From Paracoccaceae bacterium (GTDB lineage: Bacteria > Pseudomonadota > Alphaproteobacteria > Rhodobacterales > Rhodobacteraceae): a DNA stretch of 64,000 bases. The stretch is taken from the NCBI GenBank assembly GCA_026989355.1, contig JALSJM010000010.1:62001-126000 (forward strand), in the 5' to 3' direction. Shown piece after piece: positions 28,945 to 38,060 of the stretch. The first letter of the stretch is position 1. Each line of letters starts with the position of its first letter. Position numbers and translations under genes: made by a program. The notes beneath the pieces were generated by a model that saw only the letters and a list, made by a program, of their open reading frames with translations, ran no database searches and was not told where the DNA came from.

Positions 28945-29598
28945 ATGACAGATTTTGCAACCCAGCGAGAGATGATGGTTGACAGCCAGGTGCGCCCCTC
29001 GGATGTGACCCGCTACCCGATCATCGCGGCGATGCTCGCGGTGCCGCGCGAAGCCTTCGTTCCGGATGCCAGACGCACCGTGGCCTATGCCGAGGAAAAC
29101 ATCGAGATCGCCGAGGGGCGGGTTCTGCTGGCCCCGCGCAGCTTTGCCAAGCTGCTGAACGAACTTGACATCGAACCCCATGACATCGTGCTCGATCTGG
29201 GCTGCGGGCTGGGCTATTCGGCTGCGGTGATCGCGCGCATGGCCGATACGGTGGTGGCCGTCGAGGAAATCGAGGGCATGGCCGAAGAAGCGCAGGCGCT
29301 GCTGTCGGGCCTCGGAATCGACAATGCCGCCGTGATCGAGGGCCGGCTGGCCGAGGGGGCCGCGAAACACGGGCCTTATGACGTGATCACCATCGGTGGC
29401 GGGGTAGAGTGCGTGCCGCAGGCGATCACGGATCAGCTGAAGGAAGGCGGGCGCATCGGCGCCATCTTCATGGAAGGCGATCTGGGCGAAGCGCGCATCG
29501 GCATGAAGGCTGAGGGAGAAATCACCTGGCGCCATGCTTTCAATGCCACGGCGCCTGTCATGCCGGGGTTCGTCAGACAGCGGGAATTTGCCCTGTAA
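28945..29598 (+). CDS. Protein-L-isoaspartate O-methyltransferase family protein
   Basis: A 217-residue SAM-dependent methyltransferase of the PCMT family. The cofactor motif IVLDLGCGLGYSAAVIA (about 81-97) and the typical N-terminal segment VPREAFVP are present. The usual serine-containing QPYI loop of true repair enzymes is replaced here by VLLAPRSFAKLL. This subgroup, common in Rhodobacterales next to tolC, may therefore not methylate isoaspartate; the name reflects family only. The start at 28945 follows GGGAACCAGAG. It is 83 bp upstream of tolC on the same strand. Confidence 0.85.
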   Translation: MTDFATQREMMVDSQVRPSDVTRYPIIAAMLAVPREAFVPDARRTVAYAEENIEIAEGRVLLAPRSFAKLLNELDIEPHDIVLDLGCGLGYSAAVIARMADTVVAVEEIEGMAEEAQALLSGLGIDNAAVIEGRLAEGAAKHGPYDVITIGGGVECVPQAITDQLKEGGRIGAIFMEGDLGEARIGMKAEGEITWRHAFNATAPVMPGFVRQREFAL

Positions 29599-29681
29599 GG
29601 CTTGGGTTTCCAACCGGTTTCTGGTAAGCCTTTGCAAAGCCCGCACGAACGGGCACGAGGCAGGAAAACAAGGATGAACTC

Positions 29682-31052
29682 ATGCAGATGGTATTGAAGC
29701 GGATATTCGCGGTCTGGATTCTGGCGTTGCTCGCCATTCCGGTGCCTGCAGCTGTACGAGCCGAAACGCTGGCCGATGCCCTGGTTTCGGCCTACAGGAA
29801 CAGCGGACTGATCGAACAGAACCGGGCGCTGCTGCGGGCCGCCGATGAAGACGTGGCCACAGCTGTTTCGGCCCTGCGCCCGATGCTCAGCTATTCTGCC
29901 AGCGCCACCTATTCCGAGCCGGCCCGCCAGCCGGGTACCGACCGCCTTTCGGCCAGTATCGGGCTGCAGGGCAAACTGCTGCTTTACGACGGCGGAGCCT
30001 CGCGCCATGCAATCGCTGCGGCCAGGGAAACCGTGCTTGCCACCCGCGCCGGCCTGCTCGACATCGAACAACAGGTGCTGCTGCGTGCCGTTACCGCCTA
30101 TATGAACATGCGTCGCGACAGCGAAATCGTGGCCCTGCGGCAAAACAACGTGCGGGTCATCAGCGAGCAGCTGCGCGCCGCGCAAGATCGCTTTGACGTG
30201 GGCGAGGTTACCAGAACCGACGTGGCTCTGGCCCGCTCGCGCCTGGCGCAGGCCCGGGCGGGGCTTGCTGCCGCGAAGGGCGCGCTTGCCGCCTCGCGCG
30301 AGGAATACAAGGCCGCCATCGGTCACTATCCGAAGACACTTGCCCCCCCCCGCGGCCTGCCGGGCACTGCCCGTTCGCTTGAAGAAGCCCGCGGCATCGC
30401 GCTGAGCGCGCATCCGCAGGTAAAGAAGGTTCAGCACGAGGTCGCCGCCGCCGAACTGAACGTGAAACGCGCGGCATCGAGGATGAAGCCGCAACTGAAG
30501 GCAACAGCCCAGGTGGCGGTTGACAAGGACGGCAACGATTCCAGCTCGATCGGCCTTACCTTCGGTGGCCCGATCTATCAGGGGGGGCAGTTGAGCGCCC
30601 TTTACCGCAAGGCGCTGGCGCAGCGCGATGCGGCGCGGGCCGGGCTGCACCTGGTGGGGCTGAACGTGGCGCAGGGGGTGGGCAATGCGTGGTCGCAGCT
30701 TGAGGTGGCGCGCGCCCAGATCACCGCATCCGATCAGCAGATTCGTGCCGCTCAGGTGGCCTTCCGCGGGGTCAAGGAAGAAGCCACGCTCGGGGCGCGC
30801 ACCACGCTTGACGTGCTTGATGCCGAACAAGAGCTTCTTGACGCCCGGGCCAGCCGTGTCTCGGCCGTGACAAGCCAGTATATCGCGGCCTATCAACTGC
30901 TTTCGGCCATGGGATTGCTTACCGCCGATCACCTGAAACTGGGCGTGCCCACCTATGATCCGGCAGCCTATTACAACGCGGTGCAGGGCGCTCCGGCCAC
31001 CGGCGCGCGCGGCAAGCGGCTTGACGCGGTAATGAAGGCGCTCGGAAAGTAA
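29682..31052 (+). CDS. tolC: TolC-family outer membrane efflux protein
   Basis: A 456-residue outer-membrane channel. A signal peptide covers about residues 1-27 (KRIFAVWILALLAIPVPAAVRA, cut near AETLADAL). Two homologous halves each give long helical hairpins typical of TolC: RAADEDVATAVSALRPMLSYSASATYS in the first and KVQHEVAAAELNVKRAASRMKPQLKA in the second. It should form the trimeric tunnel used by type I secretion and RND pumps. The gene follows the Pcm-like gene and precedes the PopZ-like gene; the adaptor and RND genes without a channel at 32.8-37 kb are a plausible partner. Confidence 0.94.
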   Translation: MQMVLKRIFAVWILALLAIPVPAAVRAETLADALVSAYRNSGLIEQNRALLRAADEDVATAVSALRPMLSYSASATYSEPARQPGTDRLSASIGLQGKLLLYDGGASRHAIAAARETVLATRAGLLDIEQQVLLRAVTAYMNMRRDSEIVALRQNNVRVISEQLRAAQDRFDVGEVTRTDVALARSRLAQARAGLAAAKGALAASREEYKAAIGHYPKTLAPPRGLPGTARSLEEARGIALSAHPQVKKVQHEVAAAELNVKRAASRMKPQLKATAQVAVDKDGNDSSSIGLTFGGPIYQGGQLSALYRKALAQRDAARAGLHLVGLNVAQGVGNAWSQLEVARAQITASDQQIRAAQVAFRGVKEEATLGARTTLDVLDAEQELLDARASRVSAVTSQYIAAYQLLSAMGLLTADHLKLGVPTYDPAAYYNAVQGAPATGARGKRLDAVMKALGK

Positions 31053-31240
31053 CTGCAACACCGCAGGGTTTTTCGGCCGCCATCCCGGATGGCAGGCCAG
31101 ACGGCCCGGCTGCAGACGGGGCCGGAACAGATTGCGGTACCGTCCTTTTCCGTCTGTTCCGCCAACACATTCCGACCACGATATTGTGCAATCGTGATCC
31201 ACGGGATATGATCCCGGGAAAATGACGAGCAGGAACAGCC

Positions 31241-32098
31241 ATGCAAGAAACGGTATCGAATGCGGAAATAGAAGACGTCCTGTCCTCGATCAGACGTCTG
31301 GTATCCCAGAATGGCGGCGCCACCCTTTCCAGAGAAGGGGGGAGCACCTCCGGTGCATCTGCCGCCCCCCCTGCCGAGCCACTCGGGATGTTCCTGCTGA
31401 CACCCGATTACCGTATCGGCGATCCGGAAAACCCGGCGAATGCACCCGCGACAGATGCCTCGGACCGCCGCGCGGGCGGAGCGGTTGCCGAGGACACTCC
31501 CCCGCAATCCAGCCCCGCCAGGGCCGAAGTGACCAGCAGCCTGCAGGAACTGGAAAGAACCGTTCTGGAGCTTGAATCCGCAATCAGCGAAACAGGTGCC
31601 GACTGGGAACCGGACGGCAGCGAAGAACCGGACGAGGAAGCCGCCGCAACCATCCCCCTGCCGCACCTCTATCGCGCGCTCAGCGCATCCGGCAAGCCCC
31701 GCACCCCGCAGGAAGCACAGCCCGCAGCAGACGCGGGCCATACGGGGAATGAATTCACTTCTTCCCGGCACCGGATGACGGCAGGCACTGCCCCCGCCGT
31801 ACCGGAAACAGAGGCGGAAAGCGCGACAAGGCCCGCGCCCGCCGCCCCGCTTTCCGCCGCAGGCGCATCTTTCGCAGCGGATGCCGGGGAAGGCACCTCC
31901 GGAGCGCCGGAACGAAACGATCTCTCTCCCGAGCCTGTGCAGGATTCCCTGCCCGATTCGGAAATGCTGCGGGCTCTGGTGGCCGAAATCGTGCGCCAGG
32001 AACTCAAGGGCGAACTGGGCCAGCGGATCACACGCAACGTGCGCAAGCTGGTGCGCCGCGAAATCTATCGCGCACTGGAAAGCCGTCGCATCGAATGA
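31241..32098 (+). CDS. PopZ-like (DUF2497-type) polar organising protein, divergent
   Basis: A 285-residue acidic protein with a short N-terminal helix (AEIEDVLSSIRRLVSQ, residues 8-23), a long low-complexity Pro/Ala/Glu/Ser-rich middle of about 210 residues, and a C-terminal helical block (LRALVAEIVRQELKGEL, then ITRNVRKLVRREIYRALE). This is the plan of alphaproteobacterial PopZ: an N-terminal interaction helix, a disordered acidic linker and C-terminal oligomerisation helices. PopZ forms condensates at cell poles that anchor the chromosome origin. Sequence identity beyond the termini is low, so orthology is an inference. It lies 188 bp after tolC. Confidence 0.7.
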   Translation: MQETVSNAEIEDVLSSIRRLVSQNGGATLSREGGSTSGASAAPPAEPLGMFLLTPDYRIGDPENPANAPATDASDRRAGGAVAEDTPPQSSPARAEVTSSLQELERTVLELESAISETGADWEPDGSEEPDEEAAATIPLPHLYRALSASGKPRTPQEAQPAADAGHTGNEFTSSRHRMTAGTAPAVPETEAESATRPAPAAPLSAAGASFAADAGEGTSGAPERNDLSPEPVQDSLPDSEMLRALVAEIVRQELKGELGQRITRNVRKLVRREIYRALESRRIE

Positions 32099-32164
32099 TC
32101 GCCGCATCATCTCGCCGCTGAACCCGCGCCCTGACACGCGGGCGGAACCGGTATCCAGGCGGCA

Positions 32165-32602
32165 TCAGCCTGCGTGGCCGTTCACCCAGGATTCGATCGC
32201 ACTGGCCGGCATGGCACCGGACTGGCGCGCGATCTCGCGCCCGCCCCGGAACAGCGCCATGGTGGGAATGCCTCGGATGTTGTAGCTGGCCGACGCCTGC
32301 GGAAAATCCTCGGTATTGATCTTGGCAAAGCGCACTCGATCACGCATTGCCGCCGCTGCCTTTGAAAACTCCGGCGCCATCATCCGGCAAGGCCCGCACC
32401 ACGGGGCCCAGAAATCGATCACCAGCGGCACATCGTCATTCTTTGCGGCTTTTTTCAGGGTCGTGAAATCGATCTCGTGCACCTTGCCGCCCATCAGTCG
32501 CGCACCGCAAATGCCACATTTCGGGCCGGCAGCCAGCTTGTCAGAGGGCACACGGTTCACTGCCCCGCATGAAAGGCATGTCAGTTTCAGGGGTTTACTC
32601 AT
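32165..32602 (-). CDS. trxC: Thioredoxin TrxC (thioredoxin 2)
   Basis: A 145-residue thioredoxin with an N-terminal zinc-binding extension. The zinc ligands are CLSCG and CGICG (Cys9, Cys12, Cys29, Cys32), and the active site WCGPC follows (Cys69, Cys72), in FWAPWCGPCRMM. The cis-Pro loop GIPTMALF is present. TrxC is a cytoplasmic disulfide reductase, often oxidative-stress induced. The ATG at 32602 follows AGAGG; a start 7 codons earlier is not family-like. It converges with the PopZ-like gene. Confidence 0.96.
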   Translation of the reverse strand: MSKPLKLTCLSCGAVNRVPSDKLAAGPKCGICGARLMGGKVHEIDFTTLKKAAKNDDVPLVIDFWAPWCGPCRMMAPEFSKAAAAMRDRVRFAKINTEDFPQASASYNIRGIPTMALFRGGREIARQSGAMPASAIESWVNGHAG

Positions 32603-32815
32603 TTTTTTGCCTCTGCTATTCACATTCGTGATTTTGAATATATATGACCCGCCAAGAGGATTTTAACCCCCGCAACCGCGATCATGCTAGGATGCCGGGA
32701 AATAAAAGGGAACACCGATGCAGGAGCAGTTGAAAGGCCCTTCACCAGTATCTACACAGAAAACAGCGCAGAGGGGCAGATTGCACCTGCCCGGATTTCA
32801 GAGAGGAAGCCAGCC

Positions 32816-33811
32816 ATGAAACGTTTTCCCATGATCCTGATGGCCGTCCTGCTGAGCGGAGCGCTTCTTTCACCGACTTCCGGACAGGGCGAGACCATCA
32901 CCCTTGAGCCCCGCACCATCATCGAATGGAAGGCGATCCACGGTGTGATCGAGGCCCGCGAAAACGTGCCGGCACGCGCGCGAATCGGCGGCACCATCGA
33001 AAGCCTTGAAACCACCGAGGGCGACCGCGTGAAGGCCGGGCAGCGGCTGGCGGTGGTAAAGGACGACAAGCTTGAATTCCGCCTGCGCGCGATCGATGCC
33101 CAGCTTGAAGCGCTGCAGGCGCGTCTGGATACGGCTGAAACCGAGCTGAAGCGCGGCCAGGAGCTGATCAAGCGCGGCGTGATCACCACTCAGCGGCTGG
33201 ACCAGCTGACCACCGAGGTAAACGTGCTGAAAGGCCAGATACGCAGCGTCGAGGCCGAACGCCGGGTGGTCGAGCAACAGGTGAACGAAGGTGCGGTTCT
33301 GGCCCCTGGCGACGGTATCGTGCTTGATGTGCCGGTGTCGAAGGGCTCGGTGATCAACCCGGGCGAACCGGTGGCGATCATCGGCAGCGGCGGCATGTTC
33401 CTGCGTCTTTCGGTGCCCGAGCGCCACGCACCCAGGCTGATAGAGGGTGACGCAATCGAGATCGGCTCCGGTGATGACGGCAAGGCGCAAACGGGCCGGC
33501 TGGTAAAGGTCTATCCGCAGATTGCCGGCGGGCGCGTGCAGGCCGATGTCGAGGTGCCCGGCCTTGAAACCCGTTTCGTGGGCAAACGGGTTCTGGTGCG
33601 TCTGCCGGTAAGCGAACGCCAGGCCCTTCTGGCACCGGCCGAGGCACTGGAAATGACCGGTGGCATCGATTTCGTAAGGGTGCTGACGGGGGAACGTACC
33701 CTGCGCCGCGCTGTCGTGCCCGGCCGCAGGATTGCCCTCGATGGCCGGGAATGGGTTGAAATCCTGTCCGGCCTGGTGCCCGGCGACAAGGTGGTGATCG
33801 GCGATGAGTGA
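32816..33811 (+). CDS. RND efflux periplasmic adaptor (membrane fusion protein)
   Basis: A 331-residue adaptor of an RND efflux pump. An N-terminal signal (KRFPMILMAVLLSGALLSPTSG) precedes a barrel-sandwich half (VIEARENVPARARIGGTIESLETTEGDRV), an alpha-helical hairpin (about 90-160, heptad-like LEALQARLDTAETELKRGQEL), the second lipoyl half and a beta-barrel domain. There is no lipobox Cys at the usual position, so it may be anchored by an uncleaved segment or be soluble. The ATG at 32816 follows GAGAGGA. Its stop overlaps the RND gene start by 8 bp. Confidence 0.92.
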   Translation: MKRFPMILMAVLLSGALLSPTSGQGETITLEPRTIIEWKAIHGVIEARENVPARARIGGTIESLETTEGDRVKAGQRLAVVKDDKLEFRLRAIDAQLEALQARLDTAETELKRGQELIKRGVITTQRLDQLTTEVNVLKGQIRSVEAERRVVEQQVNEGAVLAPGDGIVLDVPVSKGSVINPGEPVAIIGSGGMFLRLSVPERHAPRLIEGDAIEIGSGDDGKAQTGRLVKVYPQIAGGRVQADVEVPGLETRFVGKRVLVRLPVSERQALLAPAEALEMTGGIDFVRVLTGERTLRRAVVPGRRIALDGREWVEILSGLVPGDKVVIGDE

Positions 33812-36800
33812 CCTTGGCGAAACCGGTGCCCTTGGCATCGCAGGGCGGCTGACACGACAATTCATCCTGTCGCCGCTGACCCCGTTGTTCCTGATGGCTG
33901 CCGTGGCCATGGGGCTGATTGCCCTGATGGCGCTTCCGCGCGAGGAAGAACCGCAGATCTCGGTGCCACTGGTTGACGTGCATGTGCGCGCCGACGGCCT
34001 GAAGGCCGAGGATGCAGTAAAACTTGTCACCGAGCCCCTGGAAAACATCATCAAGGGCATTGATGATGTCGAGCACGTCTATTCCCAGACCCGCGATAAC
34101 CAGGTGATGGTGACGGCCCGCTTCAAGGTGGGGCTTTCGGCCGATACCGCCATCCTGCGCCTGCGCGACAAGCTGCTGGCCAATCTCGATCGCATCCCGG
34201 TAGGCATTCCCCAGCCCCTGGTGGTTGGCCGCGGCATCAATGACGTGGCGATCGTAACCCTCACCTTTGCACCGGCCGAGGGGCAGGAACGGGCGCTTTC
34301 GGGTGCCGATGTCAGCCGCATCGTGCACGAGGTCGAGAAGGAAATCACCAAGATCGAGGATGTAGGCTATACCTATATCGTTGGCGACGAGGCCGAGGCG
34401 CTCAGGATCGATCCCGATCCGGAAAGGCTGGCGCTCTACGGTGTGACGCTGCAGCAGCTTGCCGGCAAGATCGAAGGGGCCAACCGCTCGGCCCCCGCAG
34501 GGCTGGTGCGCGACAATGGCGAACAGGTGGGGCTGATCCTGGGCAAAACGCTGGAAAGCCCCGAAGAGATCGCCAACCTGCTGCTCACCACCCGCGACGG
34601 CCGCCCCGTCTATGTGCGCGATGTCGCCGAGGTGCGCTTCGTACGCGATCTCGATGAACATCACGTGGCCACCCTGCGCAAGGAACAGGACGGCGAAATC
34701 ACCCGCCGCCCGGCGGTAACCCTGGCAATAGCCAAGCGCGCCGGAGCCAACGCGGTGGTGGTCGCCCAGGCGATCGAAGAAAAGCTGCATCGGCTGGAAG
34801 GCTCCCTGATCCCCGAAAGCCTCGAGGTGGAAATCACCCGCAACTATGGCGAAACTGCCGATGAAAAGGCCAACGAACTGCTGTTTCACCTCGGACTGGC
34901 CACGGTTTCGATCGTGATCCTGATCTGGCTGGCGATCGGCTGGCGCGAAGCGGCGGTGGTGGCGGTGGTCATCCCTGTCACCATCCTGATCACGCTGTTC
35001 GCCAGCTGGATCATGGGTTACACGATCAACCGGGTTTCGCTGTTCGCACTGATCTTCTCGATCGGGATCCTGGTGGATGATGCCATCGTGGTGATCGAGA
35101 ATATCGCCCGCCACTGGGCCGGCAAGCGGCGCGAGCAAAGCCATTTCGGAGCCGCGGTAGCCGCAGTGGCCGAAGTGGGCAACCCCACCATCGTGGCCAC
35201 GCTCACGGTGGTGGTGGCGCTGCTGCCGATGATGTTCGTTTCGGGACTGATGGGCCCCTACATGAGCCCCATCCCCGCCAATGCTTCGGCAGCGATGATC
35301 TTTTCCTTCTTCATCGCCGTCACCATCACCCCCTGGCTGATGATGAAGATTGCTGCCAACGCCCCCGTGGCGCATGAGGAAGGCGGCGCCGACGGCGGCC
35401 GGATCGGGCGCATCTATGCCGCTTTTGCCCGTCCGGTGCTGAAAACCAAGGCGCGCAGCCTGCTGTTCCTTCTGGTGGTGGTGGTGCTTTCCTTCGGCTC
35501 GCTCGTGGCACTTTATACCAGGGATGTCACCGTCAAGCTGCTGCCGTTCGACAACAAGTCCGAACTTTCGGTAGTTGTCGATCTGCCCGAAGGGGCTTCG
35601 GTCGAGATGACCGACGCCATCCTTCAGCAGGTTGCCCGGATCGCACTGGAGATGCCCGAGGTGATTTCGGCCCAGACTTATGCCGGAACCGCCGCGCCCT
35701 TCGACTTCAACGGCCTGGTGCGCCACTATTTCCTGCGCCAGTTGCCCGAGCTCGGTCAGGTGCAGATCAACCTTCTGCCCAAGACGGAACGCGAGCGCAC
35801 CAGCCACGAAATCGCGCTTGATCTGCGCGAACGGCTGAAGAGCGGCATCACCGACCTGCCCGAAGGCACCGTGATGAAAACCGTCGAACCCCCTCCGGGG
35901 CCACCGGTGATCGCCACCCTTCTGGCCGAGGTCTATGGCCCCGATGCGCAAACCCGCCGCGAAACCGCGCGACGCATCCGCGAAGCCTTCGAAAGCGTGC
36001 CCTTCGTGGTGGACGTGGACGACAGCTTCGGCCGGCAGCCGCGTCAGTTCCGCGCCGAGCTTTCGCCCAATGATCTGGAGTTCTTCCGGGTGCAGGAACG
36101 CGATGTTCTCGATACGCTCAGGATGCTTAATTCGCAGATCACGGTGGGCTATTCGCACCGCGGCGGGGGCCGCCAGCCGATCCCCATCGTGGTGGGACGC
36201 GATCGCAGCGAACAGGTGATCGACGAGCGCATGCTCGCCACCCCCGTGCCCGCCAACGTGCTGCCCGGAGATCGTGGAGTGGTTGAACTGGGCGATGTGG
36301 TGAATATCCGTGAAGAATATGCCTCATACCCGATCTTCCGCCACAACGGCCGCTATGCCGAAATGGTGATGGGTGAGCTTGCCGGACAGTTCGAAGCCCC
36401 TCTCTATGGCATGCTCGCCGTAGCCGAAAAGCTTGACCAGATGGACTGGGGCAAACTTGAAAGGCCGGTGATCCGCTATCACGGCCAACCCCAGGATGAA
36501 AGCCACACCACCCTCTTGTGGGATGGAGAGTGGGAAGTCACCTGGGTGACCTTCCGCGACATGGGTGCGGCATTCATGGTGGCGCTTCTGGGAATCTATA
36601 TCCTGGTGGTGGCGCAGTTCGGATCGTTCAGGCTGCCGCTGGTGATCCTGACTCCCGTGCCGCTCACCTTCCTCGGAATCATGTTCGGGCACTGGCTGTT
36701 CGGCGCACCCTTCTCTGCCACCTCGATGATCGGCTTCATCGCGCTGGCGGGGATCATCGTGCGCAACTCGATCCTGCTGGTGGATTTCATCCGCCACGCC

Positions 36801-37022
36801 AATGACGACGGCCATGTGGACATCCCCACCCTCGTCAGGGCCGGCGCCACCCGCTTCAAGCCGATTTTTCTGACAGCGCTTGCCGCGATGATCGGCGCCG
36901 CGGTGATCCTGGCCGATCCGATCTTCCAGGGGCTGGCGATCTCGCTGCTGTTCGGGCTTTTCACCTCAACCGTTTTCACGGTGCTGGTGATCCCGGCGAT
37001 CTATCGGGTATTCCGCACCTGA
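33804..37022 (+). CDS. RND-family multidrug efflux transporter (AcrB/MexF-like)
   Basis: A 1072-residue, twelve-helix RND pump with two large periplasmic loops. The proton-relay region in helix 4 is visible as FSIGILVDDAIVVIENIARH (about 418-437, with the paired Asp). The helix-11/12 part carries LAGIIVRNSILLVDFIRHA and FTSTVFTVLVIPAIYRVF at the end. The first periplasmic domain has the usual VKLVTEPLENIIKGIDDVEHV. It would export drugs or lipophilic compounds using proton motive force. The hydrophobic-amphiphilic (HAE) group is likely rather than heavy metal, but substrate is unknown. Its transcript ends at the hairpin at 37044-37076. Confidence 0.94.
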   Translation: MSDLGETGALGIAGRLTRQFILSPLTPLFLMAAVAMGLIALMALPREEEPQISVPLVDVHVRADGLKAEDAVKLVTEPLENIIKGIDDVEHVYSQTRDNQVMVTARFKVGLSADTAILRLRDKLLANLDRIPVGIPQPLVVGRGINDVAIVTLTFAPAEGQERALSGADVSRIVHEVEKEITKIEDVGYTYIVGDEAEALRIDPDPERLALYGVTLQQLAGKIEGANRSAPAGLVRDNGEQVGLILGKTLESPEEIANLLLTTRDGRPVYVRDVAEVRFVRDLDEHHVATLRKEQDGEITRRPAVTLAIAKRAGANAVVVAQAIEEKLHRLEGSLIPESLEVEITRNYGETADEKANELLFHLGLATVSIVILIWLAIGWREAAVVAVVIPVTILITLFASWIMGYTINRVSLFALIFSIGILVDDAIVVIENIARHWAGKRREQSHFGAAVAAVAEVGNPTIVATLTVVVALLPMMFVSGLMGPYMSPIPANASAAMIFSFFIAVTITPWLMMKIAANAPVAHEEGGADGGRIGRIYAAFARPVLKTKARSLLFLLVVVVLSFGSLVALYTRDVTVKLLPFDNKSELSVVVDLPEGASVEMTDAILQQVARIALEMPEVISAQTYAGTAAPFDFNGLVRHYFLRQLPELGQVQINLLPKTERERTSHEIALDLRERLKSGITDLPEGTVMKTVEPPPGPPVIATLLAEVYGPDAQTRRETARRIREAFESVPFVVDVDDSFGRQPRQFRAELSPNDLEFFRVQERDVLDTLRMLNSQITVGYSHRGGGRQPIPIVVGRDRSEQVIDERMLATPVPANVLPGDRGVVELGDVVNIREEYASYPIFRHNGRYAEMVMGELAGQFEAPLYGMLAVAEKLDQMDWGKLERPVIRYHGQPQDESHTTLLWDGEWEVTWVTFRDMGAAFMVALLGIYILVVAQFGSFRLPLVILTPVPLTFLGIMFGHWLFGAPFSATSMIGFIALAGIIVRNSILLVDFIRHANDDGHVDIPTLVRAGATRFKPIFLTALAAMIGAAVILADPIFQGLAISLLFGLFTSTVFTVLVIPAIYRVFRT

Positions 37023-37043
37023 GATGGGCGCAAACCCGTGAAA

Positions 37044-37076
37044 GGCCGCGTGCCGGGTAAAAACCGGGCCGCGGCC
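37044..37076 (+). terminator. Hairpin terminator after the RND transporter
   Basis: GGCCGCG (37044-37050) pairs with CGCGGCC (37070-37076). Inside, GCCGGGT and ACCGGGC pair with one mismatch around an AAAA loop. The sequence after the stem is T-rich (TCTCTTGACTTCTTG). Located 22 bp past the stop. Confidence 0.6.
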
Positions 37077-37164
37077 TCTCTTGACTTCTTGCCTTTCACG
37101 GCCACCGCTGCGGGCTCGCCTGACCCGCGTCCGGCCCAGGCCCCTGCGGCCGGGCCTCGGGGTC

Positions 37165-37404
37165 TCAGTGAACGGTCACCGGGGTCAGATCATTCTGGCG
37201 CGCCAGAACAAAAGCCAGGTTGCGATCGCGCACCAGTGCCAGCCGTTCGCCATCAGCACTGTGCACCGCATAAAGCGTATCGGTGCCGGGCACCTGTGCC
37301 TGCACCTCCTGGGGCAGATCGGCAACGGAAACCTTGCGCACGTAAACAATGCGCTCTTCCGGCCTGTCTTCCCGATCCTTCCCGAAATCGTATTTCGTTT
37401 TCAT
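37165..37404 (-). CDS. DUF1150 family protein
   Basis: A 79-residue protein of the alphaproteobacterial DUF1150 family, typically encoded next to small heat-shock genes. Features: MKTKYDFGKDREDR start, VYVRKVSVADLP, LYAVHSADGERLALVRDRNLAFVLARQNDLTPVTVH. The function is unknown. The ATG at 37404 follows GGAAGGAG; the open frame extends nine codons further. It is 23 bp after hsp20 on the same strand, so the two are probably co-transcribed and co-induced. Confidence 0.9.
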   Translation of the reverse strand: MKTKYDFGKDREDRPEERIVYVRKVSVADLPQEVQAQVPGTDTLYAVHSADGERLALVRDRNLAFVLARQNDLTPVTVH

Positions 37405-37427
37405 GTGTCTCCTTCCTCTGAAACCTG

Positions 37428-37847
37428 TCACCCTCTGGTGATCTTGATCCGCCTGCTCACCCTCTCCGGCTCGTGACGCTCGAGATCCACATGCAGCAGC
37501 CCGTTTTCCAGACGGGCACCCGTTACCTCGACGTTCTCGCCAAGCCCGAATACCTTTCGGAACTGACGCGCCGCGATCCCGCGGTGCAGGAAAACCCGCT
37601 TTGCATCTGCCTGCTCATCGGTGCTGCGGGCACCAGCGATCACCAGTTCGCCGTTTTTCGCCACCACCGACAGATCTTCTTCCGCAAAGCCCGCAACTGC
37701 CAGGCTGACGCGATAGCGGTTGTCGCTGATCCGTTCCACATTATAGGGCGGATAGCCGTCCTTGCCGACACCCGCAGTTTTGCCCCCCGCCTGGCCTTGC
37801 AGCTGGAAACCAAGGATCACGGGGCGCGCGCCCAATGCATATTTCAT
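37428..37847 (-). CDS. Hsp20-type small heat-shock protein
   Basis: A 139-residue alpha-crystallin-domain chaperone that holds unfolded proteins. The domain shows PYNVERISDNRYRVSLAVAGFAEEDLSVVAKNGELVI, then RGIAARQFRKVFGLGENVEV, with the C-terminal GLLHVDLERHEPERVSRRIKI containing the IxI/V-like oligomerisation tail. A much longer frame is open upstream, but the ATG at 37847 (MKYALGARPVILG) has AGGAAC in front and matches the family. The 213-bp upstream spacer has a possible heat-shock-sigma promoter on the minus strand, CTTGCAG (37958-37952) and CATGTTT (about 37935-37929), which is weak evidence. Confidence 0.92.
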   Translation of the reverse strand: MKYALGARPVILGFQLQGQAGGKTAGVGKDGYPPYNVERISDNRYRVSLAVAGFAEEDLSVVAKNGELVIAGARSTDEQADAKRVFLHRGIAARQFRKVFGLGENVEVTGARLENGLLHVDLERHEPERVSRRIKITRG

Positions 37848-38060
37848 CGTTCCTGTCCTCTTTCCACGAGCGACATTTCCTGTTCCTGCGGGCCCCGTCA
37901 GCGGCAGCCACACAACATTCCTGCAGGAAACATGGGAATTCTCCGGACTTTCTGCAAGACATGTCCGCAACAGACACCCTCGGCGCATCTGTTGTGCGGC
38001 CGGTTTTTCGGGTACAGATGAAAAGGCAGAAGAAATCCCCCTCGGAAAGGCCCGACAGCG

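Noticed and set aside
33378-36158. A 926-codon open frame antisense to the RND transporter
   Set aside because: Opposite-strand shadow of two well-supported efflux genes; no motif.
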